From Pelomonas parva (GTDB lineage Bacteria > Pseudomonadota > Gammaproteobacteria > Burkholderiales > Burkholderiaceae_C): 64,000 nucleotides of DNA. The position numbers were made by a program, and so were the translations under genes. The stretch's first letter is position 1. Every line of letters starts with the position of its first letter. The notes under the pieces were generated by a model. The model saw only the letters and a list, made by a program, of their open reading frames with translations. It did not search any database and was not told the DNA's origin. The stretch lies in assembly GCF_043555835.1 (NCBI RefSeq), contig NZ_JBIGHV010000001.1, positions 434,001-498,000 on the forward strand, in the 5' to 3' direction. Positions 42,330 to 50,771 of the stretch are shown here, piece after piece.

Positions 42330-42944
42330 TCATGGAAGCTTGCGCCCCCAAAGCTGACCTCGCAGCATCCAGCTCAACACCCAAGTTCCCTGCATCTGCG
42401 TCAGGCTGATGAGGTTCTTCGTGTCCCCATTGCGCGCCCAGGCCATGCCCATTGGTTGATCCAGCAGAGGCGTGCCAAGCAGCCGTCGCAGTTCCACCGC
42501 AACGTTCGCAGCCGTGAGCCGTTCGAACTGCGCCACCAACGCACGTTCCTCATCCGTCATCTCGGCCAGCGCCGCCCGCTGCCGCGCTTCCGGCGACAAC
42601 TTAGCGTCAAAGCCATAGGCCAGTCGACTGAGCAGACCGTCCGAGCTTTCGACGCCGAAGACCTTCATCAACTCCTCGAAGTAGCTGAGCGCCGCCTCGC
42701 GGTCTTCGGTGTCGGCTAGCTCGAAGGTGGGCCAGGCCCGCTCGAAGGCGCGCAGCAGCGCGGGCTTGGGGTCGGCCGACTTAACGAGCGGATTCAACTC
42801 ACCGGCGAGCTGGTTCAGACGCTCGTTGAACTGCTGCCGTTGCACCGGGTCGTGAACGCCGGTGTAGTAATCAGTAGGAACAAACTTGGGGCGAGCGGAA
42901 AACGCTCGCAACGCGTCGGCACGCGCCTGTTGCGCAGAACTCAT
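42330..42944 (-). CDS. DUF4844-family protein
   Basis: A 204-residue protein with the DUF4844 pattern: KFVPTDYYTGVHDPVQRQQFNERLNQL near the N-terminus and TEDREAALSYFEELMKVFGVESSDGLLSRLAYGF in the middle. Function unknown. The ATG at 42944 has a strong AGGGAG ribosome site. The frame continues upstream to a GTG at 43043, two bases after the ureC stop, which would add a plausible export signal (RRALIGWVAFGGAISFSPPL, then WA-QG). So a longer, exported and ureC-coupled product is possible. It is enclosed by intact ureC and ureC fragment B. Confidence 0.75.
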   Translation of the reverse strand: MSSAQQARADALRAFSARPKFVPTDYYTGVHDPVQRQQFNERLNQLAGELNPLVKSADPKPALLRAFERAWPTFELADTEDREAALSYFEELMKVFGVESSDGLLSRLAYGFDAKLSPEARQRAALAEMTDEERALVAQFERLTAANVAVELRRLLGTPLLDQPMGMAWARNGDTKNLISLTQMQGTWVLSWMLRGQLWGRKLP

Positions 42945-43045
42945 CGGATCTCCCTGAGCCCAGAGGGGCGGGCTAAAGGATATGGCGCCGCCGAAGGCAA
43001 CCCAACCGATAAGGGCGCGGCGCCCTGCGTCACGCGGAGCCACGC

Positions 43046-44760
<1,715 letters not shown>

Positions 44761-44764
<4 letters not shown>

Positions 44765-45066
44765 AGCTTGCCTTGGACGAGGCCGCGGAAGCCGTAGACC
44801 GTGCGGTCGCCGCCCAGGTCGACCAGCTCGACGGTGCGCGATTGCCCCGGCTCGAAGCGCACGGCCGTGCCGCTGCAGATGTTGAGCCGCATGCCGCGAG
44901 CGGCCTCGCGGTCGAAGCCGAGGGCCGCGTTGGTCTCGGCAAAGTGGTAGTGGGAGCCGACCTGGATGGGCCGCTCGCCAGTGTTGGACACCTTCAGCGT
45001 CAGCGTGCGGCGGCCGGGGTTGAGTTCATGTTCACCGTCTGCGGTGATCAGCTCGCCCGGGATCAT
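44761..45066 (-). CDS. ureB: Urease subunit beta UreB
   Basis: A 101-residue structural subunit. MIPGELITADGEHELNPGRRTLTLKVSNTGERPIQVGSHYHFAETN-type sequence is diagnostic. The ATG at 45066 overlaps the stop of the small gene before it by one base (TGATG). An ATG at 45090 would add eight unconserved residues. It overlaps ureC by four bases. Confidence 0.95.
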
Positions 45067-45227
45067 CACTTGCGCCCCTTGGTGAACCACCAGACGGCGA
45101 CGCCGGCCGCGGCCACCAGGGCCAGCGTGGCGATGCCGTCCCAGCCGTGCATGTGCGGGCCGGACGGGCCGTGGCCTTCGTGGGCAAACGCCGGGGCGGC
45201 GATCAGGAGCAGGGCAAGTGCGCGCAT
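45066..45227 (-). CDS. Small His-rich membrane protein encoded between ureA and ureB
   Basis: A 53-residue protein. A signal-like helix (RALALLLIAAPAFA) is followed by a His-rich segment HEGHGPSGPHMHGWDG, a second helix (IATLALVAAAGVAVWWF) and a basic end TKGRK. The His-rich loop suggests binding of nickel or another transition metal in the periplasm. Its stop overlaps the ureB start, so it is translated within the urease operon. It is not UreJ/HupE, which is much longer; a direct role in nickel supply is inferred. Confidence 0.65.
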   Translation of the reverse strand: MRALALLLIAAPAFAHEGHGPSGPHMHGWDGIATLALVAAAGVAVWWFTKGRK

Positions 45228-45237
45228 GGTTCGGGCT

Positions 45238-45540
45238 TCAGGGAATGGGTTGGTGGACGGTGACAAGCTTGGTGCCGTCCGGGAAGGTGGCTTCGACCTG
45301 GATCTCGGGAATCATCTCGGCGATGCCGTCCATGACGTCGTCCCGCGTCAGGATCTCGCGGCCTTCGCTCATCAGCTGCGCGACGGTCTTGCCGTCGCGG
45401 GCGCCTTCGAGGATGGCAGCGCTGATGAAGGCGACGGCTTCGGGGTAGTTGAGCTTCAGGCCTCGGGCCTTGCGACGTTCGGCAAGCAAAGCTGCGGTGA
45501 AGAGCAGCAGCTTGTCCTTCTCTCGGGGAGTGAGTTCCAT
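45238..45540 (-). CDS. ureA: Urease subunit gamma UreA
   Basis: A 100-residue structural subunit beginning MELTPREKDKLLLFTAALLAERR, with LNYPEAVAFISAAILEGARDGKTVAQLM and the C-terminal FPDGTKLVTVHQPIP. It is the first structural gene of ureA-orf-ureB-ureC. Its ribosome site and first codons lie inside a 74-base tandem repeat whose second copy makes a short leader ORF just upstream. Confidence 0.96.
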   Translation of the reverse strand: MELTPREKDKLLLFTAALLAERRKARGLKLNYPEAVAFISAAILEGARDGKTVAQLMSEGREILTRDDVMDGIAEMIPEIQVEATFPDGTKLVTVHQPIP

Positions 45541-45686
45541 CTCGCTTCGCTCGATTCTTTTCAGTTAGCCCGAGCGACCGCAAAGGCCGTTCGAACACGT
45601 GGGGTTAGTTCCATCTCGCTTCGCTCGATTCTTTTCAGTTAGCACGTGCGGCCGCAAAGGCCGGCCGAACTCTAGGCGTTAGTTCC
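45533..45686. repeat. Tandem direct repeat (74-bp unit, about 2.1 copies) spanning the ureA start
   Basis: Unit 1 (45533-45606) and unit 2 (45607-45680) share AGTTCCATCTCGCTTCGCTC and the following CGATTCTTTTCAGTTAGC and CGCAAAGGCC blocks; a third partial unit begins at 45681 (AGTTCC). Each full unit contains the ureA ribosome site and initiator region on the minus strand. The central part of each unit differs, mainly around the CGAGCGACC/CGTGCGGCC segment, so the duplication is not brand new. Confidence 0.9.
45561..45614 (-). CDS. Possible 17-codon leader peptide duplicating the ureA start
   Basis: The upstream repeat copy places an ATG at 45614 with the same upstream context as ureA. It reads MELTPRVRTAFAVARAN and stops at 45561, 20 bases before the ureA start codon. 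The first six residues equal those of UreA. If translated it would load ribosomes next to the ureA start; otherwise it is just a by-product of the duplication. Confidence 0.35.
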   Translation of the reverse strand: MELTPRVRTAFAVARAN

Positions 45687-45689
45687 GGC

Positions 45690-46277
45690 TCAATGATCTT
45701 GCTTGCAAGCCGGGTGCCAGTCGATCAGCACCTGCCCGGGGTCGGGCTTGCGCGCCGGGCCGCTTGGTTTGCGGGCTGGCGTGCCCAGCGCGATCCAGCC
45801 CACCAGCGTCTCGCCGGGTTCGCAAAACGCGGCGGCGATTGCCGGGTTGCGGACCTTGGCGCCGCTGAGCATCTTGCCGCCAAAGCCCAGCACATGCGCC
45901 GCCATCAGGAAGTTGCTGACGGCGCCGCCAACGGCCGCCCATTGCTCGTGCGCGGGCACCAGCGGGTGGCCCAGGTCGATGCGGGCGCCGACGGCCACAG
46001 TGATCGGCGGCCGCAACGCCCGCTCGGCGTCCAGCGCGGCGCCCTCCTCGCCCTTGCCTGCCGCGCGGGCGGCATCGGCGAACAGCTCGGCCATGGCCTG
46101 CTTCGCGCTGCCGCGCACCAGCTTGAAGCGGTAAGGCACCAGTTCGGCATGGTCGGGTGCACGCAGCGCGGCCTGCACCATCAGCGTGAGCTGGGCGTCG
46201 TCGGGCCCGGGCTCGACGAGATGCTTGGGGCCGACGGAATAGCGGCCGAGCAAGGCGTGGAGGGTGTCAGCAGTCAT
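45690..46277 (-). CDS. Nitroreductase-family FMN protein (YdjA-like)
   Basis: A 195-residue small nitroreductase of the YdjA type. FMN-site stretches are AALRAPDHAELVPYRFKLV and AAVGGAVSNFLMAAHVLGFGGKMLSGAKV; LVGWIALGTPARKP closes the fold. The reduced substrate is unknown. It is the last gene of the transporter operon and its ATG overlaps the stop of the second permease gene by four bases, so it probably acts on the imported compound or its product. A 149-base gap separates its end from ureA. Confidence 0.83.
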   Translation of the reverse strand: MTADTLHALLGRYSVGPKHLVEPGPDDAQLTLMVQAALRAPDHAELVPYRFKLVRGSAKQAMAELFADAARAAGKGEEGAALDAERALRPPITVAVGARIDLGHPLVPAHEQWAAVGGAVSNFLMAAHVLGFGGKMLSGAKVRNPAIAAAFCEPGETLVGWIALGTPARKPSGPARKPDPGQVLIDWHPACKQDH

Positions 46278-47029
46278 CGCGTCAGGTTCCGTCTCAGGCT
46301 CCAGGACAGCGCATCCACGAGCGCCACCAGCAACATCATCGCGATCAGCACGGTGCAGGTCTCGTGCATCTGGAACAGGCCCAGGTGGTAGGCCAGCATC
46401 TGCCCCAGCCCGCCGGCGCCGACGACGCCCAGCACGCTGGCCGCGCGGATGTTGTTCTCCCAGCGGTAGAGGGTGTAGCTGGCCAGCTGCGGCAACGTCT
46501 GCGGCAGCGTGGCGAACAGCCACACGCGGCCGGGCCCCACGCCGCGCTGGCGCAGCGCCAGGGCGGCGGCGGGCGGCGCGTTCTCGAAGCTCTCGGCAAA
46601 CAGCCGCCCCAGCACGCCACTGGTGTGCAGCGCCAGCGCCAGCGTGCCGGGCAGCGGCCCCAGGCCCGCCATGATGAGCAGCAGCACGGCCCAGACCAGC
46701 TCGGGCACGCTGCGCAGCGCGTTCAGCATCAGGCGGGACGCCGCGCGCGCAGCACCCGAACCCGCCGCAGGCAAGGCCAGCAGCAGGCCGCCCACGACGG
46801 CCAGCGCGGTGCCGACGGCCGACATCGCCAGCGTCTCCAGCAGCGCCCAGCCCGTCTTGGCCAGGAAGGCCGGCGCCGTCTCCGGCGGGAAGAAGCCCGC
46901 AGCGAAGCGGCCCATGCTGGCCAGCGCCTCGGGGCCGAGGAAGGCGGCCCATTGCAGGTCCAGCGAGACGAAGCTGGCGATGACCAGCGCCAGCAGGCCT
47001 AGCAGCACAGCTACGGTGCTTATCCTCAC
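46274..47029 (-). CDS. ABC transporter permease, PhnE-like (second subunit)
   Basis: A 251-residue inner-membrane permease. It has about six hydrophobic helices and the ATPase-contact loop ENNIRAASVLGVVGAGGLGQMLAYHL, the EAA-type motif of PhnE permeases. The GTG at 47029 overlaps the stop of the preceding permease gene (GTGA) and places the first helix (TVAVLLGLLALVIASF) at the N-terminus. It pairs with the permease encoded just upstream. Confidence 0.85.
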   Translation of the reverse strand: MRISTVAVLLGLLALVIASFVSLDLQWAAFLGPEALASMGRFAAGFFPPETAPAFLAKTGWALLETLAMSAVGTALAVVGGLLLALPAAGSGAARAASRLMLNALRSVPELVWAVLLLIMAGLGPLPGTLALALHTSGVLGRLFAESFENAPPAAALALRQRGVGPGRVWLFATLPQTLPQLASYTLYRWENNIRAASVLGVVGAGGLGQMLAYHLGLFQMHETCTVLIAMMLLVALVDALSWSLRRNLTR

Positions 47030-47832
47030 GCGAGCCTCCCGCGCAGCCAGCGGCTGAAGGCATCGCTCGCCATCACCAGCGCCATGAAGACCAGCAAGAT
47101 GGCGCTGACCTCCGCGCCGGCAAACATCTTGGACGCGCTGTCCAGCAGCTGCCCCAGCCCGCCCGCGCCGACGAAGCCCAGCACGACGGACGAGCGCACC
47201 GCGCATTCCCAGCGGTACACCGTGTAGCTGAGCAGTTCGGGCAGACAGCTTGGCAGCGTGCCGAAGCCCAGTGCCTGCAGCCGGCCGCTGCCACCGCGCA
47301 GCAGCGCCTGCGTGGGCGCGGGGTCGGCGCTTTCCAGGATCTCGGCGTAGACCTTGCCCAGCATGCCGCCGTAAGCGATGGCAATGGCCAGCACGCCCGA
47401 CGTGGGCCCCAGCCCGACGACGCGCACGAACACCAGCGCCCAGACCAGCTCGGGGATGGAACGCAGCAGCACCAGCAGCGCCCGCACGGCGCGCCGCAGC
47501 CAGCGCGACGGGCCGGGCTGACCTTCCAGCGTGCTGGCGGACAGGCGCGACGTGGCCAGCAGGGCCGTGGGCACGGCGATGACCAGCGCCAGCGTCAGCC
47601 CAGCCGTGGCGATGGCGACGGTGCGCCAGGTCTCACGCGCCAGCAGCGCCAGGAACTCGGCATCCATGCGCGGCGGGAAGAACTCGCCCAGGAAGCGCCC
47701 GGTGGCGCGCAGGCTGCGCTCGTCGAACAGCGTCCAGGGCTTGAACTCGGCCAGCACCAGCAGCGGCCAGGCCAGCACCAGGGCAATCAGGAGCAGCGCC
47801 CACCGGCCAGCTGACGCCGGGTCGCGTGTCAT
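47026..47832 (-). CDS. ABC transporter permease, PhnE-like (first subunit)
   Basis: A 268-residue permease, homologous to the next one. The N-terminal helix is WALLLIALVLAWPLLVLAEF; the coupling loop is WECAVRSSVVLGFVGAGGLGQLLDSA. The region LLRSIPELVWALVFVRVVGLGP is shared by phosphonate and selenate-type PhnE proteins. It starts at 47832, overlapping the ATPase gene by four bases; a much longer open frame reaching 48282 is antisense-type noise over that gene. Confidence 0.86.
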   Translation of the reverse strand: MTRDPASAGRWALLLIALVLAWPLLVLAEFKPWTLFDERSLRATGRFLGEFFPPRMDAEFLALLARETWRTVAIATAGLTLALVIAVPTALLATSRLSASTLEGQPGPSRWLRRAVRALLVLLRSIPELVWALVFVRVVGLGPTSGVLAIAIAYGGMLGKVYAEILESADPAPTQALLRGGSGRLQALGFGTLPSCLPELLSYTVYRWECAVRSSVVLGFVGAGGLGQLLDSASKMFAGAEVSAILLVFMALVMASDAFSRWLRGRLA

Positions 47833-48635
47833 CGACACATCGCCTGCGGCAACGGCACGGCCTGGGGCAAAGGCGCCAGCTCGGGCGGCGACTCGTGCTG
47901 GCTGCGGTACAGCTCCTCCAGCAGCTCTTCGTCGAGGCCGCCCGGCGGGCCGTCGTAGACCACGCGGCCGGCGCGCAGCGCGACGACGCGGGGGAAGTGC
48001 TTCAGCGCCAGGTCCACCTGGTGCAGGCTGCAAACCAGCGCCGCGCCGCGCTCGGCGGCGTTGCGGCGCAGCACGGTCAGCACCTGCTCGGCGCGCGTCG
48101 GGTCCAGCGCGGCCAGCGGCTCGTCGGCCAGCCACAGGCGCGCGTCGGACACGAGCAGCCGCGCCAGGCCGACGCGCTGGCGCTCGCCGCCGGAGAGCCG
48201 GTCCACGCGCAGCCAGAGCTTGTCGGGCAGGCCCAGCTGTTCCAGCGCGGCCTGGGCCAAGGGCGCATCGGGCGGGCTCCACAGCGTGCGCAGGCTGCGC
48301 GCCAGCGACATGCCCGGCAGCCGCGCCGCCAGCACCGCCACGGCGACGCGCTGGCGTGGTGGCAGCGGAGGCTGCTGGGGTGCCAGCGCAATGCCGGCGC
48401 GCAGGCGCTGGCGGGCGCTGCGGGTCTGCAGCCAGGGGTCGGTACCGTCCAGCGCGAGGCTGCCGGCCAGCGGCGCCTGCATCAGCGCAAGCATGTTCAG
48501 CAGCGTCGTCTTGCCGGCGCCCGAAGCGCCGATGACGGCCAGCAGCTCGCCAGCGGCGACGGCGAGGTTCACGCCGTGCAGCACCGGCGCCGTGCCACCC
48601 AGCGCAGCGGCGTCGATGCCGCCGAGGGCGATCAC
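47829..48635 (-). CDS. ABC transporter ATP-binding protein, PhnC-like
   Basis: A 268-residue ATPase. Walker A is GASGAGKTTLLNML, the ABC signature LSGGERQRVGLARLL, Walker B LWLADEPLAALD, and the switch His follows in CSLHQVDLAL. The Q-loop is IALAPQQPPL. A Pro-rich C-terminal tail (ESPPELAPLPQAVPLPQ) is unusual for the family. It starts four bases before the binding-protein stop codon. Confidence 0.88.
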   Translation of the reverse strand: MIALGGIDAAALGGTAPVLHGVNLAVAAGELLAVIGASGAGKTTLLNMLALMQAPLAGSLALDGTDPWLQTRSARQRLRAGIALAPQQPPLPPRQRVAVAVLAARLPGMSLARSLRTLWSPPDAPLAQAALEQLGLPDKLWLRVDRLSGGERQRVGLARLLVSDARLWLADEPLAALDPTRAEQVLTVLRRNAAERGAALVCSLHQVDLALKHFPRVVALRAGRVVYDGPPGGLDEELLEELYRSQHESPPELAPLPQAVPLPQAMCR

Positions 48636-49483
48636 TTCAGCAAACCTGCGTTCTCGGCAGCGGCCTTGATGCCGTTGTAGTTCTCGGGCTTGCTGGGGAT
48701 GAACTTCGTCGCGCGCTGCAGGCCCAGGATCTCCTTGCCTTGCGGCGTGGCCGGGTCCAGCGCCAGGAAGGCGGCCTTGATCTTGTCCTGCAACGCCTGC
48801 GGCATGTCGGCGTGGACGGACCAGTTGTAGTCGTAGTAGCCCGGCGTCGTGAAGAACACCTTGACCTGGGTCGGGTCCACCTTCTTCTCGGCGACGAACT
48901 TCTCCCAGACCGAGATGTTCAGCGCGCCGGCGTCCACCTTGCCGCTGGCCACGGCGGCGATGGTGGCGTCATGCGCACCGCTGAAGGCCACGCGCTTGAG
49001 GTCCACATCGGGGTTGATCTTGGCGCCCAGCAGGAAGCTGCGCGGCATCAGGTGGCCCGAGGTGCTGCTCTGCGAGCCGAAGGACAGCGTCTTGCCCTTC
49101 AGGTCCTCCAGCTTGTTGATGCCGCTCTTGGCATCGGTGATGAAGACGGAACGGAACTTCTCGTCCTCCTCGCGCTGCACCAGCGGCAGCACCTTGCCGC
49201 CCGAACGCACATTGGCCTGCACGTAGGTGAAGCCACCGAACCAGGCCAGGTCGACCTTCTTGTTGACCAGCGTCTCGACGGCGGCTGCGTAGTCGGTCAC
49301 CGGCGTCCATTCGACCTTCACGCCCAGCTTGCTCTCCAGGTACTGGCCCAGCGGCGCGAACTTGCGGGCCAGCTCGGTGGGCGCCTCGTCGGGGATGGCG
49401 GTGACGCGCAGCACCTGCTGGGCGTGAGCGGCGGCAGCCGTCAGCGCCAGCGTGGCGACGAGGAAGCGGGCGAGTTTTTTCAT
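48632..49483 (-). CDS. ABC transporter substrate-binding protein, phosphonate/putative selenate type (PhnD-like)
   Basis: A 283-residue periplasmic protein with signal KKLARFLVATLALTAAAAHA. It has the PhnD-like pattern VLRVTAIPDEAPTELARKFAPLGQYLESKLG and VTDYAAAVETLVNKKVDLAWFGGFTYVQA, then GSQSSTSGHLMPRSFLL. The AIPDEAPTEL start with FGGFTYVQA is the version usually annotated as putative selenate binding protein rather than phosphonate. No C-P lyase genes are present, which also argues against phosphonates. It begins seven bases after the mrp stop codon. Confidence 0.82.
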   Translation of the reverse strand: MKKLARFLVATLALTAAAAHAQQVLRVTAIPDEAPTELARKFAPLGQYLESKLGVKVEWTPVTDYAAAVETLVNKKVDLAWFGGFTYVQANVRSGGKVLPLVQREEDEKFRSVFITDAKSGINKLEDLKGKTLSFGSQSSTSGHLMPRSFLLGAKINPDVDLKRVAFSGAHDATIAAVASGKVDAGALNISVWEKFVAEKKVDPTQVKVFFTTPGYYDYNWSVHADMPQALQDKIKAAFLALDPATPQGKEILGLQRATKFIPSKPENYNGIKAAAENAGLLK

Positions 49484-49490
49484 GGCGGGC

Positions 49491-50585
49491 TCAGGAGTTC
49501 TTGGAGATGGAAATGGTGGGGAACTTGGACGAGTAGTCCTTGCCCTGCGCGGCGATCTTGGCGGCAACCTTGCGGGCAAGCGCCTTGTAGATGGCGGCCA
49601 CCTCGCCGTCGGGCTCGGCGGCGACCGTGGGCGTGCCGCTGTCGGCTTGCGCGCGGATGCTCATGGCCAGCGGCAGCGAGGCCAGCAGCTCGGTGCCGTA
49701 CTGCGCGGCCATCTTGCCGCCGCCCTCGGCGCCAAAGATGTGCTCGGCATGGCCGCAGTTGCTGCAGATGTGCACGGCCATGTTCTCGACGATGCCGAGG
49801 ATGGGGATGCCCACCTTCTCGAACATCCTCAAGCCCTTCTTGGCGTCGATGAGGGCAATGTCCTGCGGCGTGGTGACGATGACGGCGCCGGTGACGGGCA
49901 CGCGCTGCGACAGCGTCAGCTGGATGTCGCCGGTGCCGGGCGGCAGGTCGATGACGAGGTAGTCCAGGTCCTGCCAGTTCGTCTGGCGCAGCAACTGCTC
50001 CAGCGCCTGCGTGGCCATGGGGCCGCGCCAGATCATGGCCTGGTCATCGTCGACGAGAAAGCCGATGGAGTTGAGCTGCAGGCCGTGGGCCATGTGCGGC
50101 TCCATCGTCTTGCCGTCCGCGCTCTCGGGCCGGCCGCTCACGCCCAGCATCAGCGGCTGGCTGGGGCCGTAGATGTCGGCGTCCAGCACGCCCACGCGGG
50201 CGCCTTCGGCACGCAGGGCCAGCGCCAGGTTGGCGGCCGTCGTGCTCTTGCCCACGCCGCCCTTGCCGGAGGCGACGGCGATGATGTTCTTGACACCCGG
50301 CAGCAGTTGCACGCCGCGCTGCACGGCGTGGGCGACGACGTTGGTGGTGATGGCGACGCTGACGTTGCCGACGCCGGACAGCGTCTTGGCGGCGGCCACC
50401 AGCGCGGCGGTCAGCGCCGCATGCTGGCTGGCGGCCGGGTAGGCCAGCTCGACAGCGATGGCCACGTCGCTGCCGGTCACCTTGACCGATTTGACGGCCT
50501 TGGCCTCGCCCAGCGGTCGGCTGCTGCCGGGGTCCACCACGGCTTGCAGCAGGGGTTGAAGCGCGGCTTCGGAGATGGCGGTCAT
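49491..50585 (-). CDS. apbC: Mrp/NBP35-family iron-sulfur cluster carrier protein (ApbC)
   Basis: A 364-residue P-loop ATPase that binds and transfers [4Fe-4S] clusters. The N-terminal MIP18-like domain (to about residue 90) precedes the deviant Walker A VASGKGGVGKSTTAANLALAL. The VLDADIYGPSQPLMLG and LVIDLPPGTGDIQLTLSQ blocks follow, with the cluster-binding CxxC in HICSNCGHAEHIFG. It is followed within seven bases by the transporter operon; co-transcription is possible but no functional link is known. Confidence 0.95.
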   Translation of the reverse strand: MTAISEAALQPLLQAVVDPGSSRPLGEAKAVKSVKVTGSDVAIAVELAYPAASQHAALTAALVAAAKTLSGVGNVSVAITTNVVAHAVQRGVQLLPGVKNIIAVASGKGGVGKSTTAANLALALRAEGARVGVLDADIYGPSQPLMLGVSGRPESADGKTMEPHMAHGLQLNSIGFLVDDDQAMIWRGPMATQALEQLLRQTNWQDLDYLVIDLPPGTGDIQLTLSQRVPVTGAVIVTTPQDIALIDAKKGLRMFEKVGIPILGIVENMAVHICSNCGHAEHIFGAEGGGKMAAQYGTELLASLPLAMSIRAQADSGTPTVAAEPDGEVAAIYKALARKVAAKIAAQGKDYSSKFPTISISKNS

Positions 50586-50771
50586 GGCGGGCAGGAGTTC
50601 ACGAAAACAGCAGGGTCCGGAAGTCTAGGCCCTCGGCCAGATTGCTCAGCCTGACGCCTTACCGCGACCAAATCCTCATGCCGGTGAGCGAATGCCAACA
50701 GCGCCTGTAAAGAAACCTTGCGTTAACCGGCCGGCCACAAGCCCGGCAGGGCCGCATGGCAAGCTGAAGCC

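Noticed and set aside
50586..50771. Possible Fur box before the TonB-dependent receptor
   Set aside because: No sequence close to the GATAATGATAATCATTATC pattern was seen.
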